A DNA stretch of 54,477 bases from Longimicrobiales bacterium (GTDB taxonomy: Bacteria > Gemmatimonadota > Gemmatimonadetes > Longimicrobiales > RSA9). The translations under genes were made by a program, and so were the position numbers. The stretch's first letter is position 1. The number at the start of each line of letters is the position of its first letter. Under the pieces are notes generated by a model. That model had not been told where the DNA came from, searched no databases, and saw only the letters and a program-made list of their open reading frames with translations. Shown piece after piece: positions 1-7,000 of the stretch. The stretch lies in contig DATHUY010000068.1 of the NCBI GenBank assembly GCA_035461765.1, positions 1-54,477 of the forward strand, read 5' to 3'.

Positions 1-59
1 CGAACCCGGTTTCCCGCTCTTTCCCCTACATCGTCGTGCTCGAAGACGCTGATCACACC

Positions 60-131
60 GGCCCCGTAGCCAAGTGGTAAGGCGAAGGTCTGCAAAACCT
101 TTATTCGGCGGTTCGAATCCGCCCGGGGCCT
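60..131 (+). tRNA. tRNA-Cys (anticodon GCA)
   Basis: A full cloverleaf can be drawn. The acceptor stem pairs 60-66 (GGCCCCG) with 124-130 (CGGGGCC), the anticodon loop carries GCA at 92-94, and the T-arm is GGCGG-TTCGAAT-CCGCC. The discriminator base at 131 is T, as is usual for tRNA-Cys and important for cysteinyl-tRNA synthetase recognition. The 3' CCA is not encoded. A bidirectional terminator hairpin lies about 65 bases downstream. I see no convincing promoter in the 59 upstream bases, so it may be transcribed from outside the window. Confidence 0.96.
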
Positions 132-197
132 CTGTTGCGCTGACATCGCGGTCCCTGCAATGCGCCGCATGACGGCGGAGTGAACGGATCCCTGCGA

Positions 198-225
198 AAA
201 AGCCGACTCGTGTGAGTCGGCTTTT
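198..225. terminator. Bidirectional rho-independent terminator
   Basis: A perfect 12-bp stem (198-209 with 214-225) closes a 4-base GTGT loop. The stem starts with AAAA and ends with TTTT, so it gives a U-tract on both strands. It sits between the plus-strand tRNA-Cys and the 3' end of the minus-strand response regulator, the expected place for a shared terminator. Confidence 0.9.
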
Positions 226-289
226 CGTCATCATGCACTCCCCGTCGATACGGCCTGTACCTGTTGTGCGCCGGAACCGCAGAGCGGCC

Positions 290-661
290 TTACTTGGCCG
301 ATCCGGCGACCGGGGCGACCTGCGCCAGCACGAAGACCACGTCCGAGGGACTGAACGGCTTCTGCAGGAAGCACGTGAAGCTCCGCTCATCGGCCGGATC
401 GATGTCGTGGCCGCTCATGCCGATGATCGGCACCAGTTGCGTGTCGGGGTGCGAGCGGAGCGACTGAAGGATGGTGGTGCCATCCAGCGCCGGCAGCTCG
501 ATGTCCAACACCACCGCGTCCGGCCGCAGCTCCCGCGCCATACGCAGGGCCTCGACACCATCGGCCGCCTCGATCGTTCGATATCCGTGATCGCGCAGCG
601 AGTTCGAGATCAGCGAGCGGACCGACGACTCGTCGTCGACCACCAGCACCATCGGCTCCAT
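290..661 (-). CDS. Stand-alone response regulator receiver (REC) protein
   Basis: A 123-residue protein made of one CheY-like receiver domain. The acidic pair is D9-D10, the phospho-acceptor is D53 (VVLDIELP), the switch Ser is S83 and the conserved Lys is K101 (LQKPF). There is no DNA-binding or enzymatic output domain, so it probably works as a CheY/Spo0F-type shuttle or by protein contact. The ATG at 659-661 has a GAGGAG ribosome binding site five bases upstream. It is convergent with the tRNA-Cys gene across the shared terminator at 198-225. No cognate histidine kinase is nearby, so input and output are unknown. Confidence 0.92.
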   Translation of the reverse strand: MEPMVLVVDDESSVRSLISNSLRDHGYRTIEAADGVEALRMARELRPDAVVLDIELPALDGTTILQSLRSHPDTQLVPIIGMSGHDIDPADERSFTCFLQKPFSPSDVVFVLAQVAPVAGSAK

Positions 662-848
662 GGACGCTCCTCATTCTGGGGTGTTCCAATTACGCGAGGC
701 GATCGCGTCGCGGCAAGTGTGACGTGACGATCGGCGGGCGTATCGGGAGGCGCCGACGACCGTTCGCCGGCGCCATCCAGCGTCGGTTATCCCGCGCGAC
801 TGCGTCGCCAACTCTGGCGCGTCCGACTGTCGTTCGCCAGTGTAACGC

Positions 849-1223
849 ATGATAATGCCCGCCTGGCTGCTCCTTCTATGGTCCGGCCTCGCGGCCGCCT
901 GCGCCGCCGCCCTCATCGCACCCGTCATCGGCGGCGTGCCCGTTGCGTCGTGGTCCCTCGCCCCGCTGCCACGCTCGCGCACCCATGGCGCACTCTGGTC
1001 GTTCGCCGCCGGTCTTCTGGTTTATCCCGTGCTCTACGGCGTCGTGTTCGAACTGCTCCACCGCGCGGACCTTCGCACCGGTCTCCTGCTGGGGGCCGTT
1101 CACGGAGCCGTGATGTTCGTCCTCGTGCGCCGCCGCCGCGGCTCAGGGCGCGCGGGTCTCCGCACGGCCGCCGCTCACCTCGTCTACGGCGCTGTTCTCG
1201 CCTTCCTCTACGTCACGCCTTGA
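849..1223 (+). CDS. Small integral membrane protein, unknown function
   Basis: A 124-residue, very hydrophobic protein with about four predicted membrane spans (roughly residues 5-27, 46-68, 78-95 and 106-122) and a basic RRRRGSGR loop between the third and fourth. No family is recognised. Two ATGs (849 and 855, two codons apart) are possible starts and neither has a clear Shine-Dalgarno sequence. It ends 32 bases before argR on the same strand, so the two may be co-transcribed. Codon use and GC content match its neighbours. I assign no function. Confidence 0.6.
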   Translation: MIMPAWLLLLWSGLAAACAAALIAPVIGGVPVASWSLAPLPRSRTHGALWSFAAGLLVYPVLYGVVFELLHRADLRTGLLLGAVHGAVMFVLVRRRRGSGRAGLRTAAAHLVYGAVLAFLYVTP

Positions 1224-1255
1224 CGCGCCGAACCGTCCCCGGGCATTCTCAGCCC

Positions 1256-1714
1256 ATGGGAAAATCGCAGCGGCATACCGTCATACGTGAACTCATTCAG
1301 AGCCACCGCATCGGCAGCCAGGAGCAGCTCCGCGAGCTCCTCGAGACGCGTGGTTTCGACGTGGCCCAGGCCACACTGTCCCGCGACATCCGCGAGCTGC
1401 GGCTCATCAAGGTGCACGACCCCGAGGGCGGCACCCACTACACGCTGCCCCCAGAGGCATGGGACACCGCTCCCGCCCTCACCCGCCTCCTGCCGGCGCT
1501 CTATCTCGGCGCCGAGGGGACAGGCAATCTCCTCGTCGTGAAAACCATGGTCGGCGGGGCCCAGGCCGTCGCCGAAGCCATCGACTGGGAGGAATGGCCC
1601 GAGGTTCTCGGCACGCTCGCCGGCGATGACACCATCCTTCTCATCCTGCGCGACGCCCGACAGCTTCAGAACGTGATCAAGCGCCTGGAGGAACGCGCGG
1701 GCACACTCGACTGA
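1256..1714 (+). CDS. argR: Arginine repressor ArgR
   Basis: A 152-residue protein, the usual ArgR length. The N-terminal winged helix-turn-helix covers about residues 1-70 (SQEQLRELLETRGFDVAQATLSRD is split here as SQEQLRELL and QATLSRDIREL). The C-terminal oligomerisation and arginine-binding domain contains the hallmark GTLAGDDTILLI stretch near residues 122-133, whose two Asp residues bind arginine in known family members. ArgR hexamers repress arginine biosynthesis genes when arginine is plentiful. It lies directly upstream of [15 protein letters not shown], and an ARG-box-like palindrome overlaps the argC promoter. The ATG at 1256 was chosen because the domain starts there; longer upstream extensions in the same frame read as spurious arginine-rich sequence. 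Confidence 0.96.
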   Translation: MGKSQRHTVIRELIQSHRIGSQEQLRELLETRGFDVAQATLSRDIRELRLIKVHDPEGGTHYTLPPEAWDTAPALTRLLPALYLGAEGTGNLLVVKTMVGGAQAVAEAIDWEEWPEVLGTLAGDDTILLILRDARQLQNVIKRLEERAGTLD

Positions 1715-1744
1715 CCCACCGGGCGCGGCGCACGGATGCGGTAT

Positions 1745-1784
1745 CGCCGTCGCATCGCCGGACGCGCCGTCGCATCGCCGGACG
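1745..1784. repeat. Two tandem copies of a 20-bp unit
   Basis: The 20-base unit at 1745-1764 is repeated exactly and immediately at 1765-1784 (it begins CGCCGTCGCATC). The second copy runs into the left arm of the 22-bp inverted repeat described separately. It is non-coding and lies in the argR-argC intergenic region. Confidence 0.85.
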
Positions 1785-1976
1785 CGGCACCCCTTCTGCA
1801 TTTTGCGCCGTAGGCACATTCCGGCGCCCAAACGCCGGCTGGTCTCTGCTCCTCGTACTCGGTCCGCCCCGCACCATCTCCTTCGACCCCTGACAGATTC
1901 GCTCCGACCGCGCCGCCAATGGCCACCCCATGTGCATGGGTCAATCGGCCGGATTGCAGAAGGGGTGCCGCGTCCG
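1779..1976. repeat. 22-bp perfect inverted repeat bounding a 198-bp non-coding segment
   Basis: Bases 1779-1800 are the exact reverse complement of 1955-1976 (core GGCACCCCTTCTGCA and its complement), with 154 bases between the arms. The match ends sharply at both sides of each arm. The interior has no credible gene. The whole argR-argC gap (1715-2038, 324 bases) therefore contains the tandem repeat, this inverted repeat and, at its right end, the argC promoter. Either a pair of oppositely oriented dispersed repeats or a small non-autonomous mobile element would look like this. No target-site duplication was recognised. Confidence 0.8.
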
Positions 1977-2000
1977 ATTCCGGCCGACTGCCCGCTCCCC

Positions 2001-2036
2001 TTGCATCCGCACGTCAATGATGTATACTTATTCATA
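2001..2036 (+). promoter_or_regulatory. argC promoter with ARG-box-like operator overlapping the -10
   Basis: TGTATACTTATTCA at 2021-2034 matches the E. coli ARG box core (TGAATWWWWATTCA) at 12 of 14 positions, and it stands out as AT-rich in a GC-rich region. The same bases contain a good -10 hexamer, TATACT (2023-2028), with a weak -35 TTGCAT (2001-2006) 16 bases upstream. Bound ArgR would cover the -10. The predicted transcription start is near 2035, only a few bases before the argC ATG. A second, poorly matching half-box may follow around 2036-2049, but I would not rely on it. Confidence 0.75.
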
Positions 2037-2038
2037 GA

Positions 2039-3007
2039 ATGATGCATAACAACCCGTTTCGCGCCGCCATACTCGGCGCCACCGGTTACACCGGTCAGGA
2101 ACTCGTCGCCCTGCTCGCGCGGCACCCGCGCCTCAGGGCGACCTTCGTATCCTCCGAGTCCGAGGCCGGCCAGCCTGCGGCGGGCAGCGGGCTGCGTTAC
2201 AGGCGCGTGGAAGAAGTCCCGCTGGGCGAGGTCGACGTGGTGTTCAGCTGCCTGCCGCATGGTGAAGCGGAGGGCTGGGTGCTGAAGGCGCGCAGTGCGG
2301 GCGCGCGTGTGGTGGACCTCTCGGCCGACCTCCGCGATGGCCGGCACGGCGCCGTTTATGGGTTGCCCGAGCTCTGGCGGGAACAGGTCAGGGGGGCGGA
2401 TCTGGTGGCGAACCCGGGCTGCTACCCGACGGGGATCCTGCTGGGGCTGGCGCCGCTGCTCGGAGCGGGTGTGTTGGACGGTTCGCGGCCGATAATGATC
2501 GATGCGGCGTCGGGTGTGACGGGAGCGGGGCGGGTGGCGAAGCGGGACCTGCTGTTCGGGGAAGTCGCCGAGGATTACCGGGCGTATGCGACGGGCAATA
2601 CGCACCGTCACGTGCCGGAGATCGCGCGGGGTCTGAGCGCAGTTGCGGGTCGGGCCGTGGAGTTCGTGTTCACGCCACACCTGCTGCCGGTCCGTCGCGG
2701 GATCCTCGAGACGATGCACGTGCCCGTCGCAGCGGGTGTAAGCGCGGCCGATGTCGTTGCCGGCTGGAACGTCGCGTACGCGGCGGAGCCGTTCGTGGAG
2801 GTGTGGCCGGAAGGGCTGCCGACCCTGCGAACAGGTGTGCAGCGCAACGTCGTGGCGCTCGGCGCCAGCGACGTGATCGGAGTGGAGCAGCCGCTGGTTC
2901 TGGTAGTGGCGGCGTTCGACAATCTGGTCAAGGGAGCGGCAGGGCAGGCGCTCCAGAATGCGAACCTGATGCTTGGCGTATGCGAGCACGAGGGATTGAG
3001 CCGGTGA
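2039..3007 (+). CDS. argC: N-acetyl-gamma-glutamyl-phosphate reductase ArgC
   Basis: A 322-residue enzyme that reduces N-acetylglutamyl-5-phosphate to the semialdehyde with NADPH, the third step of arginine synthesis. The Rossmann motif GATGYTG is at 13-19, the catalytic Cys is C128 in NPGCYPTG, and H191 lies in NTHRHVPE. First gene of the arg operon. Two consecutive ATGs (2039 and 2042) are possible starts. There is no Shine-Dalgarno sequence, and the predicted transcription start lies only about four bases upstream, so translation is probably leaderless or nearly so from the first ATG. It overlaps argB by four bases (GTGA). Confidence 0.97.
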   Translation: MMHNNPFRAAILGATGYTGQELVALLARHPRLRATFVSSESEAGQPAAGSGLRYRRVEEVPLGEVDVVFSCLPHGEAEGWVLKARSAGARVVDLSADLRDGRHGAVYGLPELWREQVRGADLVANPGCYPTGILLGLAPLLGAGVLDGSRPIMIDAASGVTGAGRVAKRDLLFGEVAEDYRAYATGNTHRHVPEIARGLSAVAGRAVEFVFTPHLLPVRRGILETMHVPVAAGVSAADVVAGWNVAYAAEPFVEVWPEGLPTLRTGVQRNVVALGASDVIGVEQPLVLVVAAFDNLVKGAAGQALQNANLMLGVCEHEGLSR

Positions 3008-3765
3008 AACTGCAGGTGGTGAAGATCGGCGGCGCCGCCCTGGCGGACGCGACATGGCTTTCGGGGTTCGCGGCTGCGGTTGCGACGGCCCGCACCCCGC
3101 TCGTGATCGTACATGGCGGCGGTCCGGACATCACGGCGCTGTCGGACCGTCTCGGAATCGAGGTGCGGTGGCACGAAGGTCGTCGCGTTACGCCGCCGGA
3201 AGCGCTCGACGTGGCCGCGATGGTGCTGAGCGGCCGGGTGAACAAGCGCATCGTCGCGGCGCTGCTGGCGGCTGGCGTCGACGCGATTGGCCTGTCGGGA
3301 ATCGATGGTGGTCTGCTGCGCGCCGACATCGTGGAGAACGGTCTGCTCGGGCGTGTCGGCCGTGTTGCCAGTGTCCGTACCGGCCTGATGACGGGGCTGC
3401 TCCAGCAGGGACATTCGATCGTGGTTTCCCCGATCTCGCTCGGCTCGGACGCCGAGCCGCTGAACGTGAACGCCGATGATGCGGCTGCTGCGATCGCGGC
3501 TGCGCTCGGTGCGACGGAGCTCGTATTCCTGACGGATGTGCCCGGAGTGCGTGACGCGTCGGGTGTGAGACGGCTGCTTGATGCGGGCGAGGCCGTGTCG
3601 CTGATCCGGACGGGCATCGCGTTCGGCGGCATGAGTGTAAAGCTGAGCGCGGCCATGAATGCGCTCGACTGTGGCGTGCCCGCAGTACGGATCGGAGACG
3701 CGCAGGTTCTTTTCGACATGTCGGCCGGCACAGTGCTGCGGCCGGTCTCTCTGGGAGTCGCGTAA
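3004..3765 (+). CDS. argB: Acetylglutamate kinase ArgB
   Basis: A 253-residue amino acid kinase family enzyme that phosphorylates N-acetylglutamate with ATP. Visible signatures are the N-terminal KIGGAAL (K7, G9, G10), VHGGGPDI (about 36-43), the LSGRVNKRIVAAL substrate-binding segment, and LNVNADDAAAAIA followed by LVFLTDVPGV in the nucleotide-binding lobe. The start is GTG at 3004, overlapping the argC stop as GTGA. This is the only sensible start because upstream sequence in the frame is the argC antisense-like shadow. It lacks the long N-terminal helix of arginine-sensitive hexameric ArgB proteins, so feedback inhibition by arginine is not expected, though this is an inference from length. 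Confidence 0.96.
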   Translation: MKLQVVKIGGAALADATWLSGFAAAVATARTPLVIVHGGGPDITALSDRLGIEVRWHEGRRVTPPEALDVAAMVLSGRVNKRIVAALLAAGVDAIGLSGIDGGLLRADIVENGLLGRVGRVASVRTGLMTGLLQQGHSIVVSPISLGSDAEPLNVNADDAAAAIAAALGATELVFLTDVPGVRDASGVRRLLDAGEAVSLIRTGIAFGGMSVKLSAAMNALDCGVPAVRIGDAQVLFDMSAGTVLRPVSLGVA

Positions 3766-3767
3766 CG

Positions 3768-4997
3768 ATGATTTCTGCCGCACTGGAACGGGGTGCCGCA
3801 GCCGCGACGGGTCCGGCTCGTCCGGCAGCCGGCGCGCGCGAGTCAGCCGTACTGGGTACGTACCGGCCGGCACCGCCGGTGTTTACGCGGGCGGAAGGCT
3901 GCCGCCTGTACGATGCCGAGGGTCATGCATACCTGGATTTCGCGAGCGGAATCGGCGTGAACGCTCTCGGTTACGGGGATGCGGGCATCGCTGCGGCTCT
4001 CCAGTCGCAGCTTGCGACGGGCCTGGTGCATACGTCGAACCTCTATCGTACGGAGCCAGCCGAACTGCTTGCGCGCGAGCTCGTGTCGCATTCGTTCGCA
4101 GACCGGGTGTTCTTCTCGAATTCCGGCGCCGAGGCGAACGAAGCGGCTTTCAAGTTCGCGCGCAGGTTCGGGCGCGCTACAGGGGGCTCGGCCCGGCACG
4201 AGATCGTCGCGCTGCGCGGAGCGTTCCACGGCCGGCTGTTCGGCGCCCTCGCCGCGACGGATCGTCCGGCGATGCAGGAGCCCTTCGAGCCGCTCATGCC
4301 CGGGGTGCGGTTCATTGCGCCGGGCAATGTGGCGGAAGCCAGAGCCGCCATCCGCGGGACGACAACGGCTGCGATCATCGTCGAACCGGTCCAGGGCGAA
4401 GGCGGCGTCCAGCCGCTCGATGCAGGATATCTGCGTGCGCTGCGCGAGATCGCAGACGAGGCGGATGCGCTCCTCATCTTCGATGAGGTGCAGTGCGGTC
4501 TCGGCCGTACGGGCCATCTGTTCGCATATGAAGCGTCGGGTGTAACGCCGGACATCCTGACGCTGGCGAAGCCGCTCGCCGGAGGGCTGCCGATGGGCGC
4601 CACGCTCGTCACCGATCGGGTGGCCGCCGTCGTTCGGCCCGGTGACCATGCAACGACGTTTGGCGGCGGGCCCCTCGTGGCCGCGGTCGCCCTTCATGTC
4701 GTCCGCCGCCTGGCCGATGAGGATTTCCTCGCCGGTGTGCGCGAGACCGGCGTGTACCTCCAGCGGCGTCTCGACGAGCTGTGCGGCCTGCGCGCTGTCG
4801 ACCACGTGCGCGGGGCCGGAATGATGTGGGGCGTGCAACTGCGCGAGCCGGCCGCGCCGGTCGTAGCAGCGGCCCTCGAGGCAGGCCTGCTGGTAACGGC
4901 GGCGGGCGAAAGGGTGCTGCGTCTGCTGCCGCCGCTCGTGATCGCGCCGCACGAGGTCGACACGGGTGTGAACATTCTGCGCGAGGTATTGCGGTGA
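3768..4997 (+). CDS. argD: Acetylornithine aminotransferase ArgD
   Basis: A 409-residue class III PLP-dependent aminotransferase. It converts N-acetylglutamate semialdehyde to N-acetylornithine using glutamate. Conserved features are FFSNSGAEANEAAFK (about 116-129), FHGRLFGAL (153-161), the cofactor-contacting FDEVQCGLGRTG (D239, E240) and the Schiff-base Lys K268 in LTLAKPLAGG. The first 25 or so residues are Ala/Gly/Pro-rich and not conserved, so a slightly later start is possible. It follows argB by two bases and overlaps the GNAT gene by four (GTGA). Enzymes of this family often also serve in lysine synthesis. Confidence 0.96.
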   Translation: MISAALERGAAAATGPARPAAGARESAVLGTYRPAPPVFTRAEGCRLYDAEGHAYLDFASGIGVNALGYGDAGIAAALQSQLATGLVHTSNLYRTEPAELLARELVSHSFADRVFFSNSGAEANEAAFKFARRFGRATGGSARHEIVALRGAFHGRLFGALAATDRPAMQEPFEPLMPGVRFIAPGNVAEARAAIRGTTTAAIIVEPVQGEGGVQPLDAGYLRALREIADEADALLIFDEVQCGLGRTGHLFAYEASGVTPDILTLAKPLAGGLPMGATLVTDRVAAVVRPGDHATTFGGGPLVAAVALHVVRRLADEDFLAGVRETGVYLQRRLDELCGLRAVDHVRGAGMMWGVQLREPAAPVVAAALEAGLLVTAAGERVLRLLPPLVIAPHEVDTGVNILREVLR

Positions 4998-5551
4998 GCA
5001 CTGCGCTTCCGGTCATCGAGCATGTCGTACGGCACGGCCTGGAGCAGGCGCGTGCGAAGCGACCGCTCAGCATCGTCCCGGACGGTTCCGCGCTGTACCT
5101 GCGCCGTGCCGAGCCATCGGATGCGCGTGAGATCCACGAGCTGCTCGAGGTGTTCGTTGCACACGGCCAGCTGCTGCCACGCACGCTGCGGCAGGTCTAT
5201 CGCACGATCCGCGATTACGTCGTCGCCATCGAGGACGGCCGGATCGTCGGGTGTGCCGCACTGCGGATCTATTCCGCGGACGTGGCGGAGGTCGGCGCGC
5301 TGGCCGTAGCGGCGGAGAAGCACGGCAGCGGGATCGGCCGCCGGCTGGTGGAGACGCTCGTTCACGATGCGGGCATGCTGGGTCTGCGGCGCGTGTTCGC
5401 ACTCACGCTGCAGGATGGGTTCTTTCACCGTCTCGGCTTCGAGACGACGGTTGTATCGGAGTTTCCCGAGAAGGTGGCGGCGGACTGCAGCACGTGCGCA
5501 CGACGCGCCACGTGCGCCGAGATCGCCGTTGCACGCAACGTGACCAACTGA
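4994..5551 (+). CDS. argA: GNAT N-acetyltransferase, probable short-form N-acetylglutamate synthase
   Basis: A 185-residue protein with a single GNAT fold. The acetyl-CoA-binding segment is VGALAVAAEKHGSGIGRRLVE, and VFALTLQDGFFHRLGFE is typical of ArgA-type acetyltransferases. The C-terminal EFPEKVAADCSTCARRATC region, with three or four Cys, resembles the end of short N-acetylglutamate synthases and of the acetyltransferase half of fused ArgH(A) proteins. The amino acid kinase-like domain of classical ArgA is absent. Position between argD and argG supports acetylation of glutamate as the first arginine step. The start is GTG at 4994, overlapping the argD stop. A different acyl acceptor or donor (for example succinyl-CoA) cannot be excluded. 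Confidence 0.78.
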   Translation: MSTALPVIEHVVRHGLEQARAKRPLSIVPDGSALYLRRAEPSDAREIHELLEVFVAHGQLLPRTLRQVYRTIRDYVVAIEDGRIVGCAALRIYSADVAEVGALAVAAEKHGSGIGRRLVETLVHDAGMLGLRRVFALTLQDGFFHRLGFETTVVSEFPEKVAADCSTCARRATCAEIAVARNVTN

Positions 5552-5581
5552 CGGCTGAAACAGCAGGAAGAGGAAAGCGAA

Positions 5582-7000
5582 ATGTCCTTCACCATCGTAC
5601 TGGCGTACTCCGGCGGTCTCGACACGTCCATCATCGTGCCGTGGCTGCGTGAGAACTACGACAACGCGGAGGTCATCTGCGTCGCGGCCGACGTCGGCCA
5701 GGGCGAGGAGCTCACCGGCCTCGAGGCACGCGCACTCCGCCAGGGAGCCAGCGCACTCGTGGTCGAGGATCTGCGCGAGGCTTTCGTGCGCGAGTCGATC
5801 TGGCCGACACTTCGTGCGGGCGCGATCTACGCGCGCAAGTACCTGCTCGGCACATCGATGGCGCGGCCGATCATCGCGCGCAGCCAGGCGCAGGTCGCGC
5901 TGCGCGTCGGCGCCAGCGCGCTGGCGCACGGCTGCACCGGCAAGGGCAACGATCAGGTGCGTTTCGAGCTTTCGTATGCGGCATTCGCCCCCGATCTTCA
6001 GGTCATCGCGCCGTGGCGGCACTGGGACATCCGTTCGCGTGAGGACGCCATCAACTACGCCGACGCACGCGGCATCGATGTCCCCGTCACCAAGGCGAAG
6101 ATCTACTCGCGTGACCGCAACCTGTGGCATGTCTCGCATGAGGGCGGGCCGCTCGAGGACCCGGGCAATGAACCACCGGCCGATGTATTCCAGCTCACGA
6201 GCGCGCCGGAGGACGCACCGGATCGTGTGCAGTACGTCGACATCGGGTTCGATGCCGGGTACCCGGTGACGATCGATGGTGAAGTACTGTCGCCCGTCGC
6301 GTTGATCGAGATGCTGAACGAGATCGCGGGCGTGCACGGCGTCGGTCGGGCCGACATTGTCGAGGACCGCATGGTGGGCATGAAGTCGCGCGGGATCTAT
6401 GAGACCCCGGGCGGGACGCTGCTGTACACGGCGCATCGCGAGCTCGAGCAGATCGTTCTGGACCGCCGTACGCTTGCCCTCAAGGATCAGGTCGCGCAGC
6501 GTTACGCAGACATCGTCTATGAGGGGCGGTGGTGGTCCACCGAGCGTGAGGCGCTCGACGCGCTCGTGGACCGGACACAGGAGCGCGTCACGGGTAACGT
6601 GCGCCTGAAGCTGTACAAGGGCAGCGCCATCGTGGCGTCGCGCACGACTCCGTATCCGCTCTATGACGCAGGTCTGGCATCGTTCGGCGATGACGGTCAC
6701 TACGACCACGCGGATGCGGCAGGCTTCATCCGGCTGTTCGCGTTGCCGACGCGGGCGGAGGCTATGCAGTCCGCCATGTACGACGCGTCGCGGGCAGGAC
6801 GGAGTGCTGGTACGCACAACGGTGCGTTGCGTGCAGAGCCGCGGGTTGCGCCGGCGCCACAGCCGTCGCTGAAGACGGCGCGGGTGTCACAGCAGGAAGT
6901 CCAGCCTGCGCAGAATGGACAGCACCCGGCGGCCGCCGCGTCACAGTCTCCGCCTGCCGCACAGCGGGTGGTGCAGCATGTGCATCCGGTATCGGTGTAA
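5582..7000 (+). CDS. argG: Argininosuccinate synthase ArgG
   Basis: A 472-residue ligase joining citrulline and aspartate with ATP. The PP-loop AYSGGLDTS is at residues 8-16. GTSMARPIIARSQ and AHGCTGKGNDQVRFE follow, and these are diagnostic. The catalytic body ends near residue 405; the last 67 or so residues are a low-complexity Pro/Ala/Gln-rich tail not found in ordinary ArgG of about 400 residues. A purine-rich ribosome binding site (AGGAAGAGGAAA) precedes the ATG by a few bases. The stop TAA overlaps the argH ATG by one base. Citrulline would come from ornithine carbamoyltransferase, which is not in this window. Confidence 0.96.
   Translation: MSFTIVLAYSGGLDTSIIVPWLRENYDNAEVICVAADVGQGEELTGLEARALRQGASALVVEDLREAFVRESIWPTLRAGAIYARKYLLGTSMARPIIARSQAQVALRVGASALAHGCTGKGNDQVRFELSYAAFAPDLQVIAPWRHWDIRSREDAINYADARGIDVPVTKAKIYSRDRNLWHVSHEGGPLEDPGNEPPADVFQLTSAPEDAPDRVQYVDIGFDAGYPVTIDGEVLSPVALIEMLNEIAGVHGVGRADIVEDRMVGMKSRGIYETPGGTLLYTAHRELEQIVLDRRTLALKDQVAQRYADIVYEGRWWSTEREALDALVDRTQERVTGNVRLKLYKGSAIVASRTTPYPLYDAGLASFGDDGHYDHADAAGFIRLFALPTRAEAMQSAMYDASRAGRSAGTHNGALRAEPRVAPAPQPSLKTARVSQQEVQPAQNGQHPAAAASQSPPAAQRVVQHVHPVSV

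Noticed and set aside
1208-3055. Long minus-strand open frame opposite argR-argC
   Set aside because: His/Arg-rich composition, no ribosome binding site or family resemblance, and it lies opposite two certain genes; a typical shadow frame in GC-rich DNA.
4694-6817. 707-codon minus-strand open frame opposite argD-argG
   Set aside because: No homology or start signal, and it covers three confidently assigned genes.
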